The notes beneath the pieces were generated by a model. That model saw only the letters and a program-made list of their open reading frames with translations, was not told where the DNA came from and searched no databases. This document shows, in pieces, positions 11,702 through 21,800 of a stretch of DNA of 64,000 nucleotides (position 1 is its first letter; the number at the start of each line of letters is the position of its first letter). Position numbers and translations under genes: made by a program. Source of the DNA: Cryptomeria japonica (lineage: Eukaryota; Streptophyta; Pinopsida; Cupressales; Cupressaceae); NCBI RefSeq assembly GCF_030272615.1, contig NC_081410.1, forward strand, positions 119,784,640-119,848,639, written 5' to 3'.

Positions 11702-12499
11702 AGAAGTAGACATCACATTCACATTGAGTGGTGGTTGATGGGAAACTTTGTTTGGAATTGAAGGACTATAACCGTGACCAAATGAATCCTCATGCATGAT
11801 GGGTTCTATGCGAACTTTGATTCATTGTTCATTTATTCTACAACCATTGCCTCTATATCCACTATTAGATAAGATATAAAAATCAAGACCATAAAAGGAT
11901 GTCATTTTTTATATAAATGGTAGAGCCTCATAATTCTCAACTTCACATGAAGAGGAATAATTAGAAGACTTTGTTGAAGTAGAAGCAGCTACAAAATTAA
12001 TCTTAGATTGTTTAGAAGAAGTTGAAGTTTTCATGGATGTCACCAAATCTTCCTTCCGAGTCTTAAGTTCTAATGGAGGGACTTTAAACTCTCCAACATA
12101 GGAGGTGTAAAGTCTAATGATTCTCAATCACCCTCTAAGAGTAATGTCTTAAGGTGAAGGAGTGTCATTAATAGGAGATGGTGTATCCACTTCCATTGAA
12201 GAATGATTTGCACAATTCAAAGGAAATTTTGACCCTACTTCCATTTGTAAACAACATTGCAAATTCTTATCAAATTCCAATTTGTACATCTTTTTATTGT
12301 AAATGATTTTTATTCTGTGATGAAGAGTAGAAGGGACTGCTTGCATAACATGAATCCACAATCTACTTAGAAGGAGTTTGTATGTGAGGGTATCGAGCAT
12401 GACATGGATATGTGTGGGTAAAGTCATATGACTTACTATAACAGGCAATGTGATTATACCTAATGACTATCTACCAACATTATCAAGACAATGGAGAGA

Positions 12500-12576
<77 letters not shown>

Positions 12577-12655
12577 AGGTTGAACGAGGGAGGTATCCAC
12601 ATTGTTTTGATGCAATATATTTATGCTACAAACTATAGACACTTAAATTTGGCTG
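11702..12655 (-). pseudogene. Ty3/gypsy protease and linker remnant (element A)
   Basis: On the minus strand, about 12480 down to 12149 reads a gypsy retropepsin C-terminal half: LGIITLPVIVSHMTLP, then LLLSRLWIHVMQAVPSTLHH, equivalent to the usual LLGRPWIH motif. A Ser/Thr-rich linker follows leftward (12127-11909), then a piece to 11702 that joins the reverse transcriptase at 8474 across two insertions. A long (GA)n run interrupts the frame at 12493-12573 and several stops are present. The active-site Asp region was split by LTR C: its first part lies near 13700. Inactive. Confidence 0.75.
12493..12573. repeat. (GA)n microsatellite
   Basis: About 80 bp of GA dinucleotide with one TA interruption, sitting within the old protease coding region of element A. 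The Ser-Leu repeat frame on the opposite strand is an artefact of it. Confidence 0.95.
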
Positions 12656-13697
12656 ATTAATCTAATCAAATAAAATCTCCTAAGTCCCTTGTATTAGTTG
12701 AATAATTCATGTTATTTAATTAAGATCAAGTATTCCTTTTGGCTAAATTAATTAAATGAAGCTATGCCCCATTAGCTGATTAATTAACCAATCTATTAAT
12801 TAATTGATCTCCCCTTTCCAATCCCTTTAATTAATTAATTCAATTAAGTAATTCCCCCCCTTTCCATCCCCTTATTTGAATTAAATAAATTTAAATATTC
12901 CTTTATGATCACATGTCTCCTAACTTTTAACTACCTAGCCTAACCCCCCATCTAACTTACCCCCTATCCTTACCCTTGGGTTCTAACTACCCTATCCTCC
13001 CTAACCAACCTTATCATATCCCTTCTAACCTCTTCCCACATGTGTGCACATTCCTAAGTATCTTTTTATTTAATAAAAAGATATTCCTATTTGGGTGGTT
13101 ATTCCCTAAATAGACATGTGTCCTTGAGGACACATGTGTCCCTCCTTCGGGACACTTGTCTCTTCCCTTTGAGCCCTAAAGTGTGGAATCTTCTTCCACA
13201 TGGCTCCCTTTGGAGTTCCATTTGTTCTCCTTGAGGACAAGTGTTTCATTCTCTCACCTCCTGTCCTTCCTTTCATCTCCTATATAAACTGTCCCTTTTC
13301 TATGCATTTCATCCACTTTTCATATATCATATCCTCATAATGCCAAAATGATCCACTCTCACTCAACCATATCGTCACTATGCCAAAATCACTACTCATC
13401 CCATATCTCACTTTCATCAACCATCATCCATCATCATTTGCATCAATAAACATGGAGCAATATCGAACATCCGAAGACATCATCGAGCACACATAAAATC
13501 AAGGAATAATCAAATTGAAGCAAACATTTTAGTTTGTGTTGCATTATTATTTTAGTTTCGTTTTGATTTTATCGTTCTGATATTGAGGTGTATGATGTCT
13601 TGTGTTTGCTTGATTAATTATCTTGTCTTTTAATCCTTTTGTATTCGTGCACACATTTTTCATCGCACACAAACATTAAGTCCTTATCAATTATCAA
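12656..13697 (+). repeat. LTR-like insertion (LTR C), ends not defined
   Basis: This AT-rich segment carries TTAATTAATT blocks, a TATA box (13280-13289), ATGCCAAAATGATCCACT / ATGCCAAAATCACTACT repeats and a T-rich 3' part, the make-up of a plant LTR in plus orientation. Element A protease sequence reads up to about 13698 from the right (an IDN remnant) and resumes near 12655 to the left, so the segment is inserted. I could not find a target duplication. Confidence 0.45.
13280..13289 (+). promoter_or_regulatory. TATA box of LTR C
   Basis: CTATATAAAC, about 400 bp before the right edge of the LTR-like segment. Confidence 0.45.
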
Positions 13698-14186
13698 TTA
13701 ATGTATGCCTTATCCCATGTTTATTAATGAGAACAATAATCACGAGGGGCACATATCAATTTTGAACTTCCAAAGGTGGTAACTCATGTTGTGAAAATAC
13801 AATATCTAACTTTTTTGCATGCATAAACTATAACAAGAATGCTACACCATTCGATCTCATAGAAGGTGGAACCACTATCTTCTGCAAGCCCTCTTGGAGT
13901 ATCCCATGGTATGTTGATGAAGTTTGAATCAATTCCCAAAGGGAGATCTTAGCTGGAATAGCACGAAGTTGCTCAAAAAGACCATACTACATTCTAAAGT
14001 ATTGAGTAAGACAAGGTACGAAAGGAAGCACAAGTTGAGAAGTAGGAGCAAATTTTATAGGATTATGTTGCTTATTTTTTTCATGTTATACATGTGAGCA
14101 ACTATATTATAACGACTTTATTGTAATAGTTGTTGATTCATCCTACTAGTTTGAGTGAGTTATTTTTCAAAGTTTAATAGTGATTA
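13698..14186 (-). pseudogene. Gag-protease junction remnant (element A)
   Basis: Minus strand reads ISLWELIQTS, as at the gag-protease junction of plant gypsy elements. Next comes LDIVFSQHELPPLEVQN, and then a start of the protease active-site region ending in LIDN. In-frame stops are frequent. The rest of gag lies beyond the 16-kb insertion, from 30182 rightward. Confidence 0.55.
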
Positions 14187-14191
14187 GGAGG
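14187..14191. repeat. 5-bp target duplication, left (GGAGG)
   Basis: GGAGG here and at 30177-30181 flanks the 16-kb element exactly at its TG and CA ends. Confidence 0.95.
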
Positions 14192-14958
14192 TGTTTATGG
14201 TAAAAATGGAAACAACAATATTGAAAGATTAAATGAATTCAACCACAAAACGCTAGCCCAACAACAACAAAGATCCACCATAACATATGAATATTACCTA
14301 AGACAATGCAAATCAACAAAATCACAAAGATTATACCATCACATGTCCACTAGGGTTTGGATCTCCATTCTTTCTATCTCCATTGATCTTGATTGATATA
14401 TTTTCTCTCAGAATTTATGTGTGCACAAGAGCTCAACAAAGAACGGGAATGTGGTTGCAAGTAGGCTTGATCGCATATGAAAGTTCAAATGCTAGTCCAG
14501 GAGTTAGGGTTGATAATGAAGGAAGCATCTCCTTATATAGAAGACACTATAAGAAATGGAGGGATAAGATTGAGAGGTGTAAAAGATAAATGGTCGGCTA
14601 GGATTAAAGGGTAGGTAGAGAAAATAAGAAAATAATGAAAGGGTAGGTAGTGTAAGAATTAAGAGATGAATGACATGTGTCATGGATAGAAAAGACTAAA
14701 GAATTAAATAAATAAATATTTATTTAATTAATAGAGGAAGTGGGATCAATTAAATAAATGAAATATTTATTTAATTTAGGAAAAGGATAATTTAAATAAA
14801 TAAATGTATTTATTTAAATGAGAAATAAGGCTAGAAAAGGATAAATGGATTAATTAAATAAATAAAGATTTATTTAATTAATAGAAGAATTAGGCTTAAA
14901 ATAATTAAATAAATAAAGATATTGATTTAATTAGACAGGACAATTTTAGGTGTCTACA
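14192..14958 (-). repeat. 3' LTR of the 16-kb element
   Basis: On the element strand it starts TGTAGACACCTAAAATTG and ends TACCATAAACA. It carries five A/T-rich near-palindromes (14700-14932) and a TATA box. It aligns along its length with 29406-30176 and 33302-34074. The open frame 14383-14589 is antisense to the LTR and recurs in the other LTR, and I do not call it a gene. Confidence 0.95.
14531..14540 (-). promoter_or_regulatory. TATA box in 3' LTR
   Basis: CTATATAAGG on the minus strand, at the same place in all three LTR copies. Confidence 0.6.
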
Positions 14959-14972
14959 TTTTGCCCCTCTTT
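14959..14972 (-). promoter_or_regulatory. Polypurine tract of the 16-kb element
   Basis: Minus-strand AAAGAGGGGCAAAA touches the 3' LTR head, identical to the tract at 4105-4118. Confidence 0.9.
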
Positions 14973-15488
14973 GGCCCAATGCAGCTTGTTGCTTTGTTTC
15001 AAAGAAGATAAGATGAAGTGATACAAAGTTGCCCCAAGATGGGAATGATATGCCCCCTCGAAAGATTGGATGGAAATGTTTGAAAAGATCGTAGACAATC
15101 TCTCGATAATAAAGAAAGGCTAGAAAAGACTAACAAGATAGGATAGAGTGACAGAGTCACGGGATAAAGAAGACTGACTCAGGAGACTAGGGCTAGGGTA
15201 GTCTATAAGATAGACTATGAGGGAAAACATCCTCATTGTCATCCACACGTCTAAGAGATCAGAGTGTAGAGAGAGCAGAGAGCAGTCAACAATAATGGCA
15301 TTGGTGCACAGATTCGACCATGTTTGTCGATATCAGAGGCCAGCAGATGTAGGAGAGTCGGTAAGTACCACAAAACCTCTTTGTACCTTGTTGCATTAAT
15401 TATTGTCATAAATGCATGTCACGTAGTACAATAAATGCACTTTAGGTAGGTTGAAAAAAAAGTCAAGCAAGGGGAAAAATGCCAAGGG

Positions 15489-15700
15489 GTGTTTGCATTG
15501 GTGCCAAGAACGCCTATGATTTCAGTAGTGTCTATGTTCAATGCGAGTGTGTCTATGTATTGCAGGCGCGTTTGTGAAGGGCAGGTGCGTCTGTGTAGAA
15601 TAGAAGCATGTTTGTGTGATTCAGGCGCGTCTGTGCAGGGCAGGTGTGTTTGTGAAGTATGCACGCGTGTTTGTGTCATGAATGCGCGTTTATGTCTTCA
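15489..15700 (-). repeat. Array of CACAGACGCGCC-type motifs in the element tail
   Basis: On the element strand about nine degenerate copies of CACA(A/G)ACGCGCCTGC follow each other every 18-22 bp. Plus-strand examples are at 15562-15576, 15581-15595, about 15621, about 15639 and 15661-15675. The Cys-rich plus-strand frame across it is a by-product of the repeat. Confidence 0.65.
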
Positions 15701-15702
15701 AG

Positions 15703-16060
15703 GTCAAATCGGCAATTTTGTGATAAAAATACGTTGTCGATTGGATAAGTTGTTGAGAGGATACACTCAAGCAGGTCCTCTAGGGAAGACTAGGAATAAT
15801 CGATAGGGTTAGGATCGACAATTCTGTGATAGAACATACGTTGCCAACCAAGAAACTACTCGAGGATACACTCAACCAGAGACCCTAGGATAGGATAGAG
15901 CGAGGCACTTTGTGATGAACAAGGAGTACCATAGAAATTGACAATTCTGCGATATAACATATGTTACCAATTGGATTAAGCTAAAATTGACAATTCTATG
16001 ATAGAACATACGTTGTCAAATTGGATAAGCTACTCAAGAGGATACACTCAAGTAGGTGCC
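15703..16060. repeat. Imperfect repeats with GACAATTCTGTGATAGAACA core
   Basis: The core GACAATTCTGTGAT.GAACATACGTTG recurs at about 15706, 15813, 15937 and 15986. Three of the copies are followed by GAGGATACACTCAA-type phrases. Units are 50-125 bp apart, so this is a decayed tandem family. Confidence 0.65.
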
Positions 16061-16068
16061 CTTAAAGA

Positions 16069-16345
16069 TAGGATAAAAGCAACACTTTGTGATGAACAGG
16101 GAGTACTACTAGGATAGAGTGCCATGTGATAGATATAAGCACTAGGGTAAAAAGCAGCACTTTGTGATGAACAAGGAGTACTACTAGGATTGAGTGCCAT
16201 ATGATGGATATAAGCACTAGGATAAAAAGTAGTACTTTGTGATGAACATGGAGTACCACTAGGATAGAGTGCCATATGATAAATATACGCACTAGGATAA
16301 AAAGCAACACTTTGTGATGAACAGGGAGTACCACTAGGATTAACA
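16069..16345. repeat. 75-bp tandem repeat, about 3.5 copies
   Basis: CACTTTGTGATGAACA-type starts at 16083, 16158, 16233 and 16308, an exact 75-bp period with few changes. The period is a multiple of three, so open frames run through it on the minus strand, but no domain is visible. Confidence 0.9.
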
Positions 16346-16354
16346 CAGTTGATT

Positions 16355-18254
16355 TGCTTGACTGTAGGAGGACCTATCGATGCCGAGTCACAGGAGAGAT
16401 TCCCTTCGACTTAGATTTTGCGAGTAGAGCTGACATTCGAGGATAGAGCAGCAGTTGAGGCTATGGGCATGCGATACATTATGTATGTGCCTGAGTTTTG
16501 GGCGAACATGGGGTTGCCGACTGTTTTAGCTGAGAGATGGCATTCAGAGACATACACATTTCATTTGTCGATGGGTGAGACGACATTTACCTTAGAGGAT
16601 GTGTATAGGATACTGCGAATACTGATCAATGGGGAGCTGGTTCCTTATGATCAAGAGGGAGATAAGGATGCACTGAGATGAGTGTTTCAGGATCCAGGAG
16701 TGGAGATGAGGGTTGGACATGTGGCGTGGGACACTATGACAGCTACAGGATTGGCTCTATCGACGGTGCTGGCAGGAGTGATTAGCAGATTCCTATGTCC
16801 GGACAGGGCGACACGAGGGTTGGTTGTGGGATAGGGGAGGACTCTGGAGACATTGGTGACTAAGCACACTGAGTTTACAATGGGGGTTGTGTCTGCTGGC
16901 ACACTTGTATTATAGATACATCATTTTGTGTATCACGAATCAACAAGATTAGGATGCAGAGTGACATTGTTGCAGGTATGGGCATATGAGCATCTGTCGG
17001 TTACACGATCGATACATTGTAGAGGCAAGAGACATGGGCGCAGTTATGTGCATCTGTATGACGTGATTACTTCACAGTCATAGACTGGGAGGCTAGAGTA
17101 TTGGTGCAAGGTTATTGACGAGATAGACAATGTGGTATGGAGGCCTTACTTAAACTGTGAGGAGTGGGAGGATGATGCAATGGAGCTGCCATATGTATTC
17201 AAGAGCAGGAATTTGATAGGGAGGACACCATATATTATTGAGAGGCATTTGATAGACAAGGTATGCAGGCAGTTCGACAAGATACAACAGATGCCATGGG
17301 GGTCAGGGATGTATGCGCGGACGATGAGGGATTAGGTGCATTTAGGGCCATTATTATCATATGATCAGGTTGTGACACAGATGCTATAGATGGTTCCCAT
17401 GCCTTGGGACATATGGGTAGATGTGGAGGATGCAAGGATGAATGCAGAGTACACTGCATATTGGGCAGAGCATTCGTTTCCACGACTAACAGATCCAAGG
17501 GAGCCGACAGAGGGAGATGGTGGAAGTGATGGAGATGATATTGGGATGGTGGAGGCAGAGGCCGATGACAGAGGTGGGGTGCAATGGTAGAGAGGAGAGT
17601 GTCTCTGAGGAGAGAGAGCAGAGAAGAGAGACAGGTGCATGTAGTGAGGGGTAGAGGTGGATTGTCGTTACAAGTGCCAACAGCACAGGTTCCCAGATAG
17701 GTATAGGGACGGGGATAGGGACAGTGGCAACCACAAGAGCAACCATAGGGACAGGGTGAGGGGGAGAGGAGGAGGATGAGCTACTATCCTTGAGGGAGAT
17801 CTACCAAGGACATGCAGATGAGATCCAGGATCTGGAGAGGGATATGACTAGGCTTAGGAGAAAACTGAGGGATACTGAGCGGGAGAGGGATCAGGCTATT
17901 TAATGCTATACAGAGGCTGAGACAACACTGAGGACAGGGAGGCAGGTAGCAAAGGACACAGGGGCCATATACACCCATGTTCTGTAGGCAGGGGAGGAGA
18001 TAGCCTACTAGCTAGACCTATACTATGGAGTGGAACCACTAGATCAGCAGGCTAGGAGCTTCCGGAGACCATCGTGGATGACGACGACCTTTGGAGGGAG
18101 AGACAGGAGACAGACGTCTAGCGGTGGGGTCATGGGTCCTCCACCACTACTAGATAGAGGGGGTAGGAGAGATGATCCTAGGGCGGGTCCTTCCAGGGCT
18201 CAAACTCCATCAAGGCCAGCCGAATCTGAGGGAGGGAGTTCATCGTATCCTTAG
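16355..18254 (+). pseudogene. Plant mobile domain (PMD, MAIN/MAIL1-like) pseudogene, antisense in the retrotransposon
   Basis: Plus-strand frame beginning upstream of 16418 and running to 17590 without an indel. It matches the PMD/aminotransferase-like domain: LTERW-like LAERWHSETYTFHLSMGE, TLEDVYRIL, then GRSYVHLYDVI, a W-rich middle (VWRPYLNCEEW, WAYEHL) and a C-terminal WDIWVDVEDARMNAEYTAYW block. In another frame from about 17595 comes an acidic region, a Glu/Arg-rich coiled-coil (DELLSLREIYQG, RLRRKLRDTERERD) and a basic Pro/Arg/Ser tail ending at 18254. Seven in-frame stops occur at 16679, 16832, 16913, 17081, 17333, 17387 and 17588. PMD proteins in plants include MAIN and MAIL1, and PMD genes also occur within transposons. 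It is antisense to gag-pol. Upstream start not resolved. Inactive as it stands. Confidence 0.8.
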
Positions 18255-19761
18255 AGGGCTCCCTATGTATCGGTTTTGTATGATGATGTAGACACCTTCG
18301 GGTGATGTTGTAGCCATATGATTTTGACATCATTGGATCATGACACTTATGATTTTGATATATATATATATATATATATATGAGATGATTCATCCTTGTG
18401 CCAGCTATATGCATGTGTACCTATGTGATGTTGCTTTTATGTGATGCATGTTTCTATGTGATGCTTATGTATGGGTGCAAATATGTACGTGACGAAATAC
18501 AATATTTTTGTTTTTTTATGTTTTTATATGTTATGCATATGTGAATGTATGAAATGCAGATGAATATGAAAAAGGAAATAATGGGATGCATGACGAGAAT
18601 GTAAAATGTGCTAACATGTGTTGTGTGCAAGATGTGATGTAATTGTGATATCTATATGTATGTATGAAATACTGATATGTGGTTATGTAGGTGCAAACTA
18701 CATGAAATGCATATATTTTTTTGGTGTGTCATTATACTCAGTCATGTGATAACGGGCTTCACAGACTCAAAAAGGATGATGGAGGTCAATCAAGAAAGGG
18801 GGATAAAAGATAGAAGATATGGAAATGAAAGAGCTTCTTGTGCTATTATCATCATTGAGCTTTATTATGGAAAATAGGTTATGACAATCTAGGTATATGT
18901 TTGACCTAGAAAGTCATTGTACCTATTTGCATGGAGATCAGATAGTCGCAAACAAGGAATGCCCCAGTTCACACTAGACTCTCAGTGTCCTCATATCCTT
19001 GGAAAAGTCATAGCATTACTAAGAGACAATCTATAGACAACAAAGAAAAATAGGTGACGATACCGCATCCTTTCCTTTCTAGTCAAAGACATCCTAGAGA
19101 TAAAATCTCTAGTCAGAGACATCCCACAAAAGCTAAAAGACATGTCAGCAAAAGATAAAATCAAAAGAAAATCAAGACTCGACACCCACATTCACTGTAG
19201 TCCTCAAGTTTAGTGTCTCTTGTCACTTGTATGTCTATTTGATTATGGTTACAATATTTACTTTCACAAAAGGATAGATAGCACTGAACCATAATGTTGT
19301 TTGAGTTTGTTGAAGCCCATTGTTGTTGTCGTGTCTCCTCTGAAACTGACTGAATCCATTAAACGAAGACTTTATTGTGGAGAATAGAGAACTTTATTAT
19401 GGATTGGCAATGCAAGTGTTGCTTTATTGTGGATTGTGTGCGGATAGACTAAAGAAAACTGGAAGAAACTGTACTCCTCAGGACGTGTGATGCTCTTAGT
19501 TCCACACCCATCACTAGACGTAGGATTTGCCTTGGGCACTGATAGGAGTTGATTTATTATGGATGGAAAGGTTGTGAGTGTGTGCAAAGTGAAAGGATGG
19601 AATTGAATCCTGAATGAGGGAGGAGAAATGTCTCTACACATGTCATCGGTGACCCAATTTTGACCATGGTACTTGCCAAGGGTGCCACCAAAGCGGTTTT
19701 CCCTCGGGTTTTTTATTTTTATTTATTTATTTGTATTTTTAAATTAGGATATTCTGAAGAG
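18255..19761. other. Non-coding part of the 16-kb element tail
   Basis: Between the antisense PMD pseudogene and the end of integrase. It holds a (TA)n run at 18358-18381 and A/T-rich sequence with many ATGTG and TATGTG repeats (18400-18700). No coding domain was recognised on either strand. Confidence 0.5.
18358..18381. repeat. (TA)n microsatellite
   Basis: About 12 TA units in the tail of the 16-kb element. Confidence 0.9.
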
Positions 19762-20760
19762 CTATGTGTGAAACCTATGTAGGTGCATGTTGTTGATAGG
19801 ATCCTCCAAAGGTTCGCCCTCTATGGTTGAGAGCTGATATGCACCGAACCCATAGGCTAATGTGATGATGTAAGGACCAAGCCAATTTGGTTCGAACTTG
19901 CCCTTCTTCTCTCTATCTTTCTGATTTTTAGGATTTTCTTTGAGAACTAAGTCACCTACCTCAAATATACGAGGCTTCACTTTGTGATTGTAACTACGAC
20001 TCATCCGTTGTTGATAAGCCTTAAGATGATTAAAAGCAGTTTGTCTTTGTTCATCCAATAGTTCTAGTTCTTGTAAGCGAGAGACCCTGTAGTCTTCATC
20101 ACTAATAATGTTCTGCAAAGAGACTCGTAAAGATGGTAACTCGACCTTAATAGGCAGGATAGCTTCGACGACATAGACAAGTGAATAAGGTGTGGATCCT
20201 GTAGGTGTGCGATAAGCCCAAAGTGCGGGATTAAGTTGGATATGCCAATTTCGGCCAACGTCATCGACTGTCTTTTTGAGGCTTTTAAGAATAGTTTTAT
20301 TAGACACCTCATCTTGAACATTACCTTGGGGGTAATATGGAGTGGAGAAACAATGATTAATATCAAATCGATCACAAAGTTCATGAACATCCTGGTTTTT
20401 GAAGGGACATCCATTGTCGGTGATGATGGAAAGAGGAATATCGTATCAGCAAATGATATAGTTGAGAATGAATGTAGCAATTTGTTTTTCACTGACTTGT
20501 GTAAGAGGCACGACTTCAATCTATTTTGTGAAATACTCTGTGGCAGTGATAATGAATTTGTGGCCATTGGAAGAAGGAGGGTGAATCTTGTGTATGAGAT
20601 CGAGTCCCCATTGACAAAAGGACAAAGGAATCGCAATCGATTGAAGTTCTTGTGATGGTGCATGAATAAGGTCTCCATGAATTTGACATTGTTTACATTT
20701 CTTGATAAACTAATATGAGTTTTTTTCCATATTGGGCCAGTAATATCTAGTCCTGATGAG
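19762..20760 (-). pseudogene. Ty3/gypsy integrase (16-kb element)
   Basis: Minus strand, ending with HLHRFHT and a stop at 19762. In one frame it shows the Cys pair of the zinc-binding region (KQCQIHGD), the core with the first Asp in QWGLDLIHK, the second in ITDNGCPF and the Glu in QDEVSNKTI. Next comes the typical LNPALWAYRTPTGSTPYSLVY block, then the C-terminal GPYIITLAYGFGAYQL segment. Integrase would insert the cDNA into the genome. In-frame stops near 20710, 20489 and 20447 break the N-terminal half; the core to C-terminus (20307 to 19762) is open for 181 codons. Each stop is one C-to-T or G-to-A change from the expected codon. Confidence 0.9.
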
Positions 20761-21800
20761 TTTCTTGGCTAAGGTAGGACCACTAGAATGTAGACCACGT
20801 ATTCCTTCGTGAACTTCATGTAACACAATCTGAGCTTCGTCCATTTCTAAACATCTAAGGAGAGTGCCATCTAGACCTCGACGATATAGGATATCGGCTA
20901 AAATGATGTATCGGGAAGATTGGCGAATGAAAGTACGACGTTGGTTGTTGGATAAGTTCGGAGGAAGGGTGTTGTTACGAAGGTATGTGAAAATGGAACT
21001 GTATAACTGGGAATCAGGACCAACGACACATATCATCTCAGTAGGATTGATCTCGTATGAGGGAACCAAAAGGTTATCCACCAAGAACTCGTAGCGGGTT
21101 TCATTATGCAGTAGATCGATCAGTGAGGCAATAGTAGCCATGGCATTTGCAGCTCGGTTTTGCTCTCTTGGTATCTGCTCAAAGGTTAACTTCATGAAAT
21201 GTTGCTTGAAGTCATCTACCATTTTATTGCAGGGCATTAATTTTTCATCCTTTGTTTGGTAGTCATCGGTTTCTTGACAAATTACAAACTTTGAGTGTCC
21301 CCAAAAACATGAAGTTCCTGGATCTTCCATTGAACTGCAATCCGTAGTCCAGTTGTTAATGCCTCGTATTCTGCTATGTTATTAGTGCAAGGAAATGACA
21401 ATCGGTATAATTTTGGAATGGAATCCCCTTGAGGTGTGATAAAGAGGATGCCAACTCCTGCACCATGTTGTGTGTATGAGTCGTCAAAGTACAATTGCCA
21501 AGGCTTTGTGTGTGATACTGTCAGGATGGATTCATCTGGAAACTCTGAAGTTAGAGGAGCATCATCTATCATGGGTGCATCTGCTAACTGACCTGTGATA
21601 GTTTGTCCCTTTATTGCTTTTTTGTCCACATATTCAATATCAAATTCACACAAGAGCATCACCCATTTGGCTAGTCGGCCAGTAAGTGTCACCTTATTGA
21701 GAAGATATTTCAATGGATCAATCCTTGCGACCAACTTAGTTTTATGAGTTAGCATGTAATGTCATAATTCATGTGAAGCAAAAACCATAGTGAGACACAC
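20761..21800 (-). pseudogene. RNase H and integrase H2C2 region (16-kb element)
   Basis: Continues from RT leftward on the minus strand. RNase H is recognised by WQLYFDDSYTQHGAGVG, NIAEYEALTTGL, LHVFGDTQS and NRAANAMATIAS. Two catalytic-region positions look altered: the usual FDGS reads FDDS, and the last catalytic Asp of NRAADAM is Asn. The frame changes between 21330 and 21282. Downstream, EVHEGIRGLHSSG and RTRYYWPNME are the two-His part of the integrase zinc-binding domain. The substitutions and the frameshift mean this RNase H would not be active. Confidence 0.85.

Noticed and set aside
12460-12642. Ser-Leu repeat frame on the minus strand
   Set aside because: Product of the GA microsatellite.
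14383-14589. 68-codon frame, also at 29597-29803
   Set aside because: It is antisense within the LTR and recurs only because the LTR is duplicated; the third LTR copy breaks it.
15489-15806. Cys-rich plus-strand frame of 105 codons
   Set aside because: It is generated by the GCGCGTTTGTG motif array; cysteines follow the repeat period and there is no signal peptide or start context to support a peptide gene.
16069-16345. Possible CRISPR-like array
   Set aside because: The 75-bp units are contiguous tandem repeats without unique spacers, in plant retrotransposon DNA.
20064-20678. 204-codon minus-strand frame over integrase
   Set aside because: It is the wrong frame; the integrase core motifs are in another minus-strand frame with three stops.
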